Positions 1 to 7,618 of a stretch of DNA of 58,941 nucleotides are shown one piece after another. A program made the translations under genes and the position numbers. A model generated the notes under the pieces. That model was not told where the DNA came from, made no database searches, and worked only from the letters and a program-made list of their open reading frames with translations. Origin of the DNA: an uncultured Acidaminococcus sp. (GTDB lineage: Bacteria; Bacillota; Negativicutes; Acidaminococcales; Acidaminococcaceae); assembly GCA_900315205.1 (NCBI GenBank), contig OMYF01000009.1, positions 1 through 58,941 on the forward strand, written 5' to 3'. Position 1 is the stretch's first letter. Each line of letters starts with the position of its first letter.

Positions 1-7
1 AACTCTT

Positions 8-90
8 GGTGTACATTTTTAGACTCTTCATAAAGACGCTCCTTTCTCCAGGAAAGTCTCACTTTCTACTGTCTAAAAATATGATACACC
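8..90. repeat. Inverted-repeat element next to a tandem repeat
   Basis: Two imperfect inverted arms, 8-24 (GGTGTACATTTTTAGAC) and 71-90 (GTCTAAAAATATGATACACC), flank about 46 bp. The arms pair over roughly 17 bases with a small bulge. It could be a short MITE-like element or the transcription terminator of a gene beyond the left edge. No coding potential is seen. Confidence 0.5.
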
Positions 91-93
91 TTT

Positions 94-221
94 CGCGGGA
101 CGCGGGTCGCAGGTCGCAGATCGCAGGTCGCAAATCGCGGGACGCGGGTCGCAGGTCGCAGATTGTAGATCGCGGGCCGCAGGCCGCAGAGATCGCAGGC
201 CGCAAATCGCGGACCGCGGCT
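94..221. repeat. Heptanucleotide tandem repeat (18 units, consensus CGCRGRY)
   Basis: The stretch divides cleanly into 7-bp units such as CGCGGGA, CGCGGGT, CGCAGGT, CGCAGAT and CGCAAAT, with a single 2-bp insertion at 192-193 that breaks the phase. A four-unit block (94-121) recurs exactly at 136-163, so there is also a 42-bp higher-order duplication. A looser CTGGCTG repeat follows to about 265. It is intergenic, downstream of the first porin. Open frames through it are a by-product of the repeat and are not called as genes. Confidence 0.85.
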
Positions 222-292
222 GACCGCTGCCCACTGGCTGCTGGCTGCTGTCCGCTGACAGCCGATTGCGGCATCACAGCTCCAGAGCCTAT

Positions 293-329
293 AAAAAAAT
301 GAGGACAATGCCGAAGCATTGTCCTCATT
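293..329 (-). terminator. Rho-independent terminator of porin gene 1
   Basis: A perfect 13-bp stem (298-310 with 317-329) and 6-nt loop sits 19 bases after the stop codon. On the minus strand it is followed by a run of T residues (293-299). Confidence 0.9.
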
Positions 330-348
330 GAGGTTTCCGCCAGGGAAA

Positions 349-1611
349 TTAGAAGGAAACAACCAGCTGAGACCAGATGGTACGAGCATGCTGATCAGAT
401 TCCTTACCCTTCAGGTCATAGTAGTTAACCTGGGCAACCATGTTCTTGGCAACGGTGACATTGCCGCCAACGTTGAAGCCCTTGAAGCCTTCACCCTTGA
501 ACAGGTCATATTCACCATCCATGGTGTGGGAGATGACGGTCGGAGCGCCCAGATCATAGTACTGAGCGAACAGGCCCCAGCTGCCCGGGTTGGCTTTGTT
601 GGCGCCGGCCCAGGTCATCTTTACGACGTAGCCGTCATCATCAGCATCTTCATAATCGGTGCCCTTCAGGGTATCATCGTCGCCCTTCAGGTACATAGCG
701 CTCAGGCCGAACTTGCCGGTATGGTATTTGGTGCCGACACCCCAGATGGAGTTGTCATCACCGTTCAGGCCCATGGCGATATCATTGTCAGCTCTCAGGT
801 AGTTAGCGAACATATCGAAGTTGCCCCAGGTGCCGCCCAGTTCGGTGAACCAGAACTTGTCAACATAGGATTGTCCATCCTTACCGCCGACCTTGGCACC
901 GGTCACGTCATCCTTGTTAGCCATCTTGCCGTATTCAGCGGTGAAGTAAGCATCGCCGAAAGGAACGGTGGCTTTGATGCCGTCGACACGGGTATCATAA
1001 GTGTTGCCGTCGTTGATGTTTTCATTGTAACGGCCGGCGTTGATCTTTACGACGCCGATGTTACCGGTCAGGTAAGCTCTCTGGAAGTTGGTATCGGTTT
1101 CACCGTTTTCGTTCTGGCCTTCAAAGAATTCCTGGTTACGGAGCATAGCCACATAATGCCAGTTGTCGTTTACTTCGCCGGTGAAGAAGATATCCGTACG
1201 GAGTCTGGCCTGATCCTTGTCATGGTTCACAGCACCGCCGCTGCTTTCCTTGTAGGAAGCCTTCACGGTACCGGTGATGCGGACGTTGTCAGCGTTCTTT
1301 TCCAGCTTGGCAACGCGGACACCCAGGTTGTCCAGTTCGTCAGCAAATTCGCTGACCAGCTTGTCATCAGCGCCGATAGCGCCCTTGGCCAGGGCCTTGG
1401 CGATGATCTGAGCCATTTCATAACGGGTCATGGTGCGGTCACCTTTGTAGGTGCCGTCAGGATACCCATCGACAATGCCTGCAGCAGCCAGTTTGGCAAC
1501 GGCTGCATAAGCCCAGTGGCCGGCAGGAACGTCGGAGAAGGGGTTCGCGGCAAAAGCAGTGGCGCTTACGCCCAGTGCCATAGCCATAGCAAATACCAGA
1601 GACTTTTTCAT
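349..1611 (-). CDS. ompM: OmpM-type SLH-domain porin 1
   Basis: This 420-residue outer-membrane porin is of the family that tethers the outer membrane to peptidoglycan in Negativicutes. It has a signal peptide (residues 1-22, ending AFA-A), then one SLH domain (about 24-75, with the FSDVPAGHWAY and DGYPDGTY motifs) that in this family binds cell-wall polymer. A short coiled coil follows (about 80-110, ADELDNLGVRVAKLEKNADN). The rest is a beta-strand-rich barrel ending in the outer-membrane signature F (LVVSF). The start is ATG at 1611 with a strong GGAGGAATTT ribosome site. It is the first of four tandem paralogues (349-6924), with the first about 110 residues nearly identical between copies and the barrels divergent. 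It has its own leader and terminator, so it is probably transcribed alone. The porin assignment is firm; its substrate is unknown. Confidence 0.93.
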   Translation of the reverse strand: MKKSLVFAMAMALGVSATAFAANPFSDVPAGHWAYAAVAKLAAAGIVDGYPDGTYKGDRTMTRYEMAQIIAKALAKGAIGADDKLVSEFADELDNLGVRVAKLEKNADNVRITGTVKASYKESSGGAVNHDKDQARLRTDIFFTGEVNDNWHYVAMLRNQEFFEGQNENGETDTNFQRAYLTGNIGVVKINAGRYNENINDGNTYDTRVDGIKATVPFGDAYFTAEYGKMANKDDVTGAKVGGKDGQSYVDKFWFTELGGTWGNFDMFANYLRADNDIAMGLNGDDNSIWGVGTKYHTGKFGLSAMYLKGDDDTLKGTDYEDADDDGYVVKMTWAGANKANPGSWGLFAQYYDLGAPTVISHTMDGEYDLFKGEGFKGFNVGGNVTVAKNMVAQVNYYDLKGKESDQHARTIWSQLVVSF

Positions 1612-1993
1612 AAGAAATTCCTCCTTTAGAATTATCTCGGCCGGAATCTCATTTCCGTCTCTTCGTCCCCACGCATCTGCCAGAGTTGCCTAGTTTCCTC
1701 GGTCCGCGCACGGAGTCATCGATTTCAACGATATCCAACCGGATTGCTCCTACAGAGTATCATAGATTTTTCTTTTTGAACAGCCCGGCACTGTCACAAA
1801 GTTTTTCTTATTTCTGTGCATTTTTATTATTGTTAAATCTATAGTTATCTGATTTATCTGTTTTTTATACATGTACGATAAGATTTATTTATGTTTACTT
1901 CCTGTTTTGTATCGTTTTTTTCGATTTAAAGAAAACTTATTTTTATGTTTTTTATGACTATTAATATTTTTCATCGATTTTATAATATCTATG
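1612..1993 (-). promoter_or_regulatory. Leader and promoter region of porin gene 1
   Basis: This gap holds the ribosome site, a conserved leader motif at 1683-1700 (minus strand GAGGAAACTAGGCAACTC, 72 bases above the start codon) and a candidate -10 (TATGAT, 1759-1764) without a convincing -35. From about 1790 to 1990 the DNA is very AT-rich and I see nothing coding. The leader motif recurs in the other three porin genes. Confidence 0.55.
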
Positions 1994-2029
1994 AAAAAAC
2001 CGGACAGTGCAGATGCACTGTCCGGTTTT
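1994..2029 (-). terminator. Rho-independent terminator of porin gene 2
   Basis: A 15-bp perfect stem (1996-2010 with 2015-2029) with a 4-nt loop lies just past the stop codon and runs into T residues on the minus strand. Confidence 0.9.
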
Positions 2030-2062
2030 GTGCTTTTGTTACAATGTGAAGTCGTTCCGTTA

Positions 2063-3337
2063 TCAGAACGTTACAACCAGCTGAGACCACAGAGTCCGGG
2101 CGTGTTCGTCGGATTCCTTGCCCTTCAGGTCGTAGTATTCAACCTGAGCGACCATGTTCTTGGCAACGGTCAGGTTGCCGCCAACGAGGTAGCCCTTGAA
2201 GCCTTCGCCCTTGAAGGAAGTCCACAGGCCGTTCATGGTCGGTGCGAGCATCGTGGGAGCTCCCTGATCATAGTACTTGGCAAAGAGACCCCAGCTGCCG
2301 GGATCGGAAGCCTTGGCGCCGGCCCAGCCCGTCTTGATGACAAAGCCGTCATCGTCGCCGTTCGGATAAGCGGTGCCTTCCAGGGAATCATCATCACCCT
2401 TGATGTACATGGCGCCCAGATAATACTTGCCCACATGGTAGTTGGCACGCAGATCCCAGACTTTGTCATCGCCCAGGATCAGGGCATCTTTGCCGTAGTT
2501 CATGTCATCGGCTTTGATGTATTCAGCAGCGAGGTCGAAGTTGCCCCAGGTGCCGCCCAGTTCTGCTTCCCAGAACTTGTCGCCGTTGGAGTCACCCTTA
2601 TCAGCGTCACCCCAGGTGCCGGTATAGTCTTTCTTGTTGGCCAGCTTGCCGTATTCAGCCTTGAAGTAGGCATCGCCGAACGGAACGCGGGCTTTGATGG
2701 AGTCCACACGGTCATCGTAGATATCGGCATCGCCGTAGGTGCCCTGCTGACGGCCGGCGGAGATGTTGACCACGCCGATGTTGCCGGTCAGGTAAGCTCT
2801 CTGGAAATCGGTATCATCTTCACCGTTTTCGTTCTGGCCCTGGAAGTACTGGTTGTTTTCCAGCAGTGCTACATAATGCCAGTTGTCATTGACTTCGCCC
2901 GTGAAGAACAGACGGGTACGGAGTCTGGACTGGGATTTGTCCGGAGTGCCGTCCAGTTTGCCGCCGTTGCTGTCGCGGTAGCTCATACGGACGTTGCCGG
3001 TGATGCGGACGTTGTCAGCGTTCTTTTCCAGCTTGGCAACGCGGACACCCAGGTTGTCCAGTTCATCAGCAAATTCGCTGACCAGCTTGTCATCAGCCCC
3101 GATAGCGCCCTTGGCGAGGGCCTTGGCGATGATCTGAGCCATTTCATAACGGGTCATCGTACGGTCGCCCTTAAAGGTGCCGTCAGGATACCCATCGACC
3201 ACACCGGCGGCAGCCAGTTTGGCAACAGCTGCATAGGCCCAGTGGCCGGCAGGCACATCGGAGAAGGGGTTTGCAGCAAACGCAGTTGCGCTCACGCCCA
3301 GCGCCATAGCCATGGCAAATACGAGAGACTTTTTCAT
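2063..3337 (-). CDS. ompM: OmpM-type SLH-domain porin 2
   Basis: This 424-residue paralogue of the neighbouring porins has a signal peptide, one SLH domain, a short coiled coil, and a beta-barrel ending LVVTF. The frame stays open 43 codons further upstream, but the start was placed at ATG 3337. That position begins the conserved MKKSLVFAMAMALG signal peptide and lies directly after a GGAGG site. The barrel differs from porin 1 mainly in extracellular-loop-like segments and resembles porin 4 (for example SLEGTAYPNGDDDGF against SLKGTAYPNGDDDGY). It is expected in the outer membrane as a general diffusion porin that also anchors to peptidoglycan. Confidence 0.93.
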   Translation of the reverse strand: MKKSLVFAMAMALGVSATAFAANPFSDVPAGHWAYAAVAKLAAAGVVDGYPDGTFKGDRTMTRYEMAQIIAKALAKGAIGADDKLVSEFADELDNLGVRVAKLEKNADNVRITGNVRMSYRDSNGGKLDGTPDKSQSRLRTRLFFTGEVNDNWHYVALLENNQYFQGQNENGEDDTDFQRAYLTGNIGVVNISAGRQQGTYGDADIYDDRVDSIKARVPFGDAYFKAEYGKLANKKDYTGTWGDADKGDSNGDKFWEAELGGTWGNFDLAAEYIKADDMNYGKDALILGDDKVWDLRANYHVGKYYLGAMYIKGDDDSLEGTAYPNGDDDGFVIKTGWAGAKASDPGSWGLFAKYYDQGAPTMLAPTMNGLWTSFKGEGFKGYLVGGNLTVAKNMVAQVEYYDLKGKESDEHARTLWSQLVVTF

Positions 3338-3412
3338 AAGAAATTCCTCCTTCAGGAACAGTCTGGAACCGTCCGGAAAGGAATCCCTCCCTCCAACACC
3401 TTGTCTACGTGC

Positions 3413-3507
3413 GAGTATCCTTGTTTCCTCTACGTGCAGGGCATCGTCCGTCGGGAACCTGTCCATTGGTCCCTCATCGCAAGATCTTTTCTTGCTCCCT
3501 TATTATA
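3413..3507 (-). promoter_or_regulatory. Promoter and conserved leader of porin gene 2
   Basis: An extended -10 (TGG-TATAAT; hexamer 3502-3507) has no clear -35. A small perfect hairpin (GCAAGA/TCTTGC, 3479-3495) falls at the expected transcript 5' end. The shared leader motif GAGGAAACAAGGATACTC is at 3413-3430, 76 bases above the start codon. The remainder of the 3338-3748 gap shows no gene. Confidence 0.6.
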
Positions 3508-3748
3508 CCATAAATTTTTCTTTGATGCCGAATATTTGACTCATTAGTCATATCGTTTTTCTATCGCTATTGTGGCTTACTTCATCTGATTTTTTTATGG
3601 CTGTGGCAAACCCTCTGAAATCCAGCTCAGAACCGCAGAAAATGCGGGATTCACGGGCTCCCCCGTTTCAGGCTGCGGACCTGCCCGGATACAGCACAGC
3701 GGGGACGCCGTTTTAGGTATGCTTCCCGCCGTCAGGCCCGCGGATCAT

Positions 3749-3790
3749 ACAAAACGAGGACGCTGCCTTTCAGCAGTGTCCTCGTTTTGT
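3749..3790 (-). terminator. Rho-independent terminator of porin pseudogene 3
   Basis: A long stem is formed by ACAAAACGAGGAC with GTCCTCGTTTTGT, extended by a CTGC/GCAG inner stem. It lies downstream of the third porin and is intact although that gene is broken. Confidence 0.85.
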
Positions 3791-3808
3791 TACAGCTTAT
3801 ACGCAGGA

Positions 3809-5125
3809 TCAGAAGTGGACGTACAGCTGGGACCACAGGGTGCGGGCATGTTTGTCCGTTTCCTTGCCCTTGTAGTCATAGTAGTCGACTTCCGCGATCA
3901 GGTTCTTTGCCAGCGTGACGTTGCCGCCCACTTTGTAGCCTTTGAAGCCTTCGCCGATGAAGCGGGTGTACTCGCTTTCGCCGTTTTCACTCATGGAAAT
4001 GACGGCAGGTGCTCCCAGATCGACGTATCTGGCCAGGAGTCCCCAGCTGCCCGGTTCGTTTCGCCTGGCGCCGCCCCAGTTCATCTTGATCACATAACCG
4101 TCGTCATCATAATCATCGGCAGCGTGGCCGTCCATATCGACAGCCCCCTTCAGGACATCATCATCGCCCTTGACGTACATGGCGCCCAGGCCGAACTTGC
4201 CGACATGATAGCTGGCACCCACGGCCCAGATATTGTCGTCATGGATCGGATCGGCGGAGGAGGCAAGAGCCAGCCCTCTGACATTGGCATCCTTCAGATA
4301 ATTGGCAAAGAGGTCGAAATTGCCCCAGGTGCCGCCCACTTCGGCCAGCCAGAACTTGTCAGCCGTGCTGGCGCCATAGCCGTGCGCATTTTCTTCCGCG
4401 TCGCCATAGAGTCCGGTGTAGTCCCTGGATCCGGCCATCTTGCCGTATTCAGCCTTGAAATAGGCATTGCCGAACGGGACCGTCGCTTTGATGCCGTCCA
4501 CACGGGTATCGCAGATGTTGCCGTCGTTGATGTTTTCATTGTAGCGGCCGGCCGTCACCTTGACGACGCCGATATTGCCGTCGAGATAGGCTCTCTGGAA
4601 ATCCGTATCGTCTTCGCCGTTTTCATTCTGGCCCTGGAAGAACTGTTCATTACGGAGCATGGTCACATAATGCCAGTTGTCATTGACTTCGCCCGTAAAG
4701 AAGATATCCGTACGGAGTCTGGAGCGGGAATGTTCACCCGTTACGGCAGCGCCGTTGCTGTCACGGCAGCTCATCCTGGCAAGACTCGTGATCTTTACAT
4801 TGTCAGCGTTCTTTTCCGGTTTGGCGACGCGGACACCCAGGTTGTCCAGTTCATCAGCAAATTCGCTGACCAGCTTGTCATCAGCGCCGATGGCGCCCTT
4901 GGCGAGGGTCCTGGCGATGATCTGAGCCATTTCATAACGAGTCATCGTACGGTCGCCCTTATACGTGCCGTCAGGATATCCATCGACGACACCGGCCGCA
5001 GCCAGCTTGGCCACAGCGGCATAGGCTCAGTGGCCGGCAGGGACATCGGAGAAGGGGTTCGCGGCAAACGCCGTTGTGCTCACACCCAGTGCCATTGCCA
5101 TGGCAAGGACCAGAGACTTTTTCAT
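3809..5125 (-). pseudogene. ompM: OmpM-type porin 3, interrupted by a nonsense codon (W33 to stop)
   Basis: The reading frame begins normally at ATG 5125 with a good ribosome site and encodes the same signal peptide (MKKSLVLAMAMALG). Codon 33 is TGA (plus-strand tca at 5027-5029), where the other three copies have TGG for the tryptophan of the SLH motif PAGHWAY. After it the frame is open to the TGA at 3809, and full length would be 438 residues ending YVHF. Substitutions at otherwise invariant sites (KLEKNADN has become KPEKNADN, and a Tyr is now Cys in NICDTRVDG) suggest relaxed selection. A GTG at 5014 could restart translation, but without a signal peptide. A sequencing error, or a stop read through by a suppressor, cannot be excluded from sequence alone. 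Promoter, leader and terminator are intact. Confidence 0.85.
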
Positions 5126-5201
5126 AAGAAATTTCCTCCTTCAAAAGCATTTCCGGCCCTCCCGGAGAGATTTCCCTTCCGTCCGGCACTCTGCCCCGTG
5201 C

Positions 5202-5298
5202 GAGTTTCCTTGTTTTCTCTGCGTGCAGCCTGCCTTCCGTCAGGATCCTTCTCCTTCGGGCCGATGGGGCAAGACATTTCTTGCTGTGTTCATTATAC
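5202..5298 (-). promoter_or_regulatory. Promoter and conserved leader of porin 3
   Basis: The -10 hexamer TATAAT is at 5293-5298. A GCAAGA/TCTTGC hairpin (5269-5284) lies at the expected transcript start. The shared motif (GAGAAAACAAGGAAACTC, 5202-5219) is 77 bases above the start codon. The remaining part of the gap, 5299-5598, is AT-rich at its low end and has no gene I can support. Confidence 0.6.
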
Positions 5299-5598
5299 AT
5301 TTTTCCCGTTCGTGATGTTCATACAGAATCCTGATTGTAAATGGAGTATTTCCGATCATGTCAAGCGATTTTTCTCTGAATTGAGTCTGACATAAGAAAA
5401 AGTCAGTACTTTCCTTGCTGTAACAGAAAAAATACCGTCCTCGGAGAGAGACATAGAAGGATGTTTTTTCAGTTTCCTGTTTTTTTCCCGATTTTCTTAT
5501 GGGTTTTGCAGGGTCCCGCAAAAAATCCGGACCCTGACGGGATCCAGCTCTAAACTTCTCCCTGGCAGGAGCTGTACTCCTTCCCCGTTTTTCCATAC

Positions 5599-5632
5599 AA
5601 AAAGCAGGGACGGCTGATTTGCCGTCCCTGCT
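5599..5632 (-). terminator. Rho-independent terminator of porin gene 4
   Basis: A 12-bp perfect stem (5603-5614 with 5621-5632) with a 6-nt loop is followed by T residues on the minus strand, 20 bases past the stop codon. Confidence 0.9.
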
Positions 5633-5652
5633 GACTTGTACAGGCAGTTTCT

Positions 5653-6924
5653 TTAGAACGTGATATCCAGTTCGGACCACAGCGTACGGCCGTGATCGTC
5701 GGATTCCTTGCCCTTCAGGTCATAGTATTCCACATAGGCGACCATATTTTTGGCAAGCGTCAGGTTGCCGCCGACCATCCAGCCCTTGAAACCGTCACCA
5801 TCGTTGAACTTCCAGGCCGGGCCGTTCATCGTATGGGCAATGACCGTGGGAGCGCCCTGATCATAGTAGCTCGTGTAGAGGCCCCAGGAGCCGGGTTTGT
5901 CTTCCTGCGCGCCGGCCCAGCCCATCTTTACGACGTAACCGTCATCGTCACCGTTCGGATACGCGGTGCCCTTCAGGGAATCATCGTCGCCCTTCAGGTA
6001 CATGGCACCCAGATAGAACTTGCCGGGATGATACACGGCCTGAGCGGTCCAGATCTTGTCGTCATTCCGGACGCTGTCGTTCTGATAGACATCGTCAGCC
6101 TTCAGATAGGAGGCGGTCAGGTCGAAATTGCCCCAGGTGCCGCCCAGTTCGGCTGTCCAGAATTTGTCGGCAATGGAATCACCGGCATCCTTGCTGCCGT
6201 ACGTACCGGTATAATCTTTGCTGTTGGCCATCTTGCCATAGGCTGCCCGGAAGTGAGCATCGCCGAAGGGAACCGTCACTTCGATGGCATCGGCACGGTC
6301 ATCGAAGATGTTGCCGTCGCCATAGAAAGCATTGAAGCGGCCGGCCGTCACATTGACCACACCGATGTTGCCCTGCAGATAGGCGCGCTGGAAATCGGTG
6401 TCATCTTCACCGTTTTCGTTCTGGCCCTGGAAGTACTGGTTGTTTTCCAGCATGGCCACATAATGCCAGTTGTCATTGACTTCACCCGTGAAGAACAGAC
6501 GGGTACGGAGGCGGGAGGCAGATTTGTCGTCGTCACCGTCGAACTTTCCGCCGCCATCCTGTTCATAGCTCAGGCGGACTGCACCGGTCACTCTGACATT
6601 GTCAGCGTTCTTTTCCAGTTTGGCCACACGGACGCCCAGGTTGTCCAGTTCATCAGCGAATTCGCTGACCAGCTTGTCATCAGCGCCGATGGCACCCTTG
6701 GCGAGGGCCTTGGCGATGATCTGGGCCATCTCGTAACGGGTCATCGTACGGTCGCCTTTATAGGTGCCGTCAGGATACCCATCGACGATACCGGCCGCAG
6801 CCAGTTTGGCCACAGCGGCATAGGCCCAGTGGCCGGCGGGTACATCGGAGAAGGGGTTGGCGGCAAATGCCGTTGCGCTGACGCCCAGCGCCATTGCCAT
6901 TGCAAATACGAGGCTCTTCTTCAT
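5653..6924 (-). CDS. ompM: OmpM-type SLH-domain porin 4
   Basis: This is the 423-residue fourth member of the porin array, with the same order of signal peptide, single SLH domain, coiled coil and beta-barrel, ending LDITF. The frame is open 33 codons upstream, but ATG 6924 is chosen because it starts the conserved signal peptide and has a GGAGG site 7 bases away. As the first copy to be transcribed it has the best promoter of the four. The terminal Phe and alternating hydrophobic strands support an outer-membrane barrel. Confidence 0.93.
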   Translation of the reverse strand: MKKSLVFAMAMALGVSATAFAANPFSDVPAGHWAYAAVAKLAAAGIVDGYPDGTYKGDRTMTRYEMAQIIAKALAKGAIGADDKLVSEFADELDNLGVRVAKLEKNADNVRVTGAVRLSYEQDGGGKFDGDDDKSASRLRTRLFFTGEVNDNWHYVAMLENNQYFQGQNENGEDDTDFQRAYLQGNIGVVNVTAGRFNAFYGDGNIFDDRADAIEVTVPFGDAHFRAAYGKMANSKDYTGTYGSKDAGDSIADKFWTAELGGTWGNFDLTASYLKADDVYQNDSVRNDDKIWTAQAVYHPGKFYLGAMYLKGDDDSLKGTAYPNGDDDGYVVKMGWAGAQEDKPGSWGLYTSYYDQGAPTVIAHTMNGPAWKFNDGDGFKGWMVGGNLTLAKNMVAYVEYYDLKGKESDDHGRTLWSELDITF

Positions 6925-7001
6925 AGTGTCATCCTCCTTTGGATACAGAGGACCTTCGGAATCCGGGAGTCCCAGCCGGATATCCCCATAGGAGTGCCCT
7001 T

Positions 7002-7104
7002 GTTTCCTCCATGGTCCGTCCACTGCGGCTCCTCTTTTCCTCGGTCCAGGCCGATGCAGTGATACCTGCCCTTCAAGGATAGCACACTTGAAATTTTTTG
7101 TAAA
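7002..7104 (-). promoter_or_regulatory. Promoter and conserved leader of porin gene 4
   Basis: The -35 is TTTACA (7099-7104), followed by a 17-bp spacer and an extended -10 TGC-TATCCT (hexamer 7076-7081). The shared leader motif GAGGAAACAAGGGCACTC lies at 7002-7019, 78 bases above the start codon. Confidence 0.7.
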
Positions 7105-7164
7105 GTTTCGTAAAATTTTGACGTTTTACTGACGCTTGTATACACGATATATTTTATGCATTAA

Positions 7165-7213
7165 ATAAAAATCAAAGAAGGAAGCAGAGAAATTTTATTC
7201 TCTGTTTCCTTCT
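7165..7213 (-). terminator. Terminator after the YqgF-like gene
   Basis: An approximately 16-bp stem (7177-7192 with 7198-7213) abuts the stop codon at 7214 and is followed on the minus strand by T-rich DNA. Confidence 0.75.
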
Positions 7214-7618
7214 CTAAGATAAGCTTTTCAGATACCTCCTGGCAAGGACCACCGCCGCCAGGCCATCCATATTGCCGGAAGGCTGCAGCAGTCCCCGCGG
7301 CAGGAACCGTCTGAGCCCGGTTGGTGGATGGAGCTCCCAGTACAGCTGCCTTGCCTCGCTGGTGCTATAGGCTTCATCGATGACAGTGAGGGGCCATTCA
7401 GGATAATGGGCCTTCAGGAATTCTTCCATGGCCTTTGAAGTCGTCCCGTTGCCCAGAACGCAGCGGTCGATCCTGCGAGAAGCGACAAAGCGGGCGAAAT
7501 GCGCTGCAAAGTCCGGCATCAGGATCACTTCACAGGCTTCGATACGGCCATCCCGGCCGACCAGGGCGACACCGGTCTTGTCCCTGCCCGGATCGACCGC
7601 AAGAATGGATCCCGTCAT
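7214..7618 (-). CDS. YqgF/RuvX-like RNase H-fold protein
   Basis: This 134-residue protein opens with the RNase H-fold signature ILAVDPGRDKTGVAL, where the Asp is the expected metal ligand. It contains a second acidic strand end (TVIDEAYST) and a C-terminal NMDGLAAVVLA segment that supplies a third acidic residue. Family members are Holliday-junction-resolvase-like proteins, and the best studied (YqgF/RuvX) matures the 5' end of 16S rRNA. This copy is divergent, so the exact substrate is uncertain. It overlaps the upstream DUF3084 gene by 4 bases (ATGA), which implies translational coupling. Confidence 0.75.
   Translation of the reverse strand: MTGSILAVDPGRDKTGVALVGRDGRIEACEVILMPDFAAHFARFVASRRIDRCVLGNGTTSKAMEEFLKAHYPEWPLTVIDEAYSTSEARQLYWELHPPTGLRRFLPRGLLQPSGNMDGLAAVVLARRYLKSLS

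Noticed and set aside
94..221. CRISPR array
   Set aside because: The repeats are 7 bp with no spacers, and no cas genes are present.
6..328. Open frames through the heptamer repeat on both strands
   Set aside because: The 7-bp period without stop codons keeps several frames open at once. The translations are Arg-rich repeats without a ribosome site or domain.
5027..5029. UGA read as selenocysteine or a recoded stop in porin 3
   Set aside because: The other three copies have Trp here. No SECIS-like context was recognised and other genes end in TGA normally, so a nonsense mutation is simpler.
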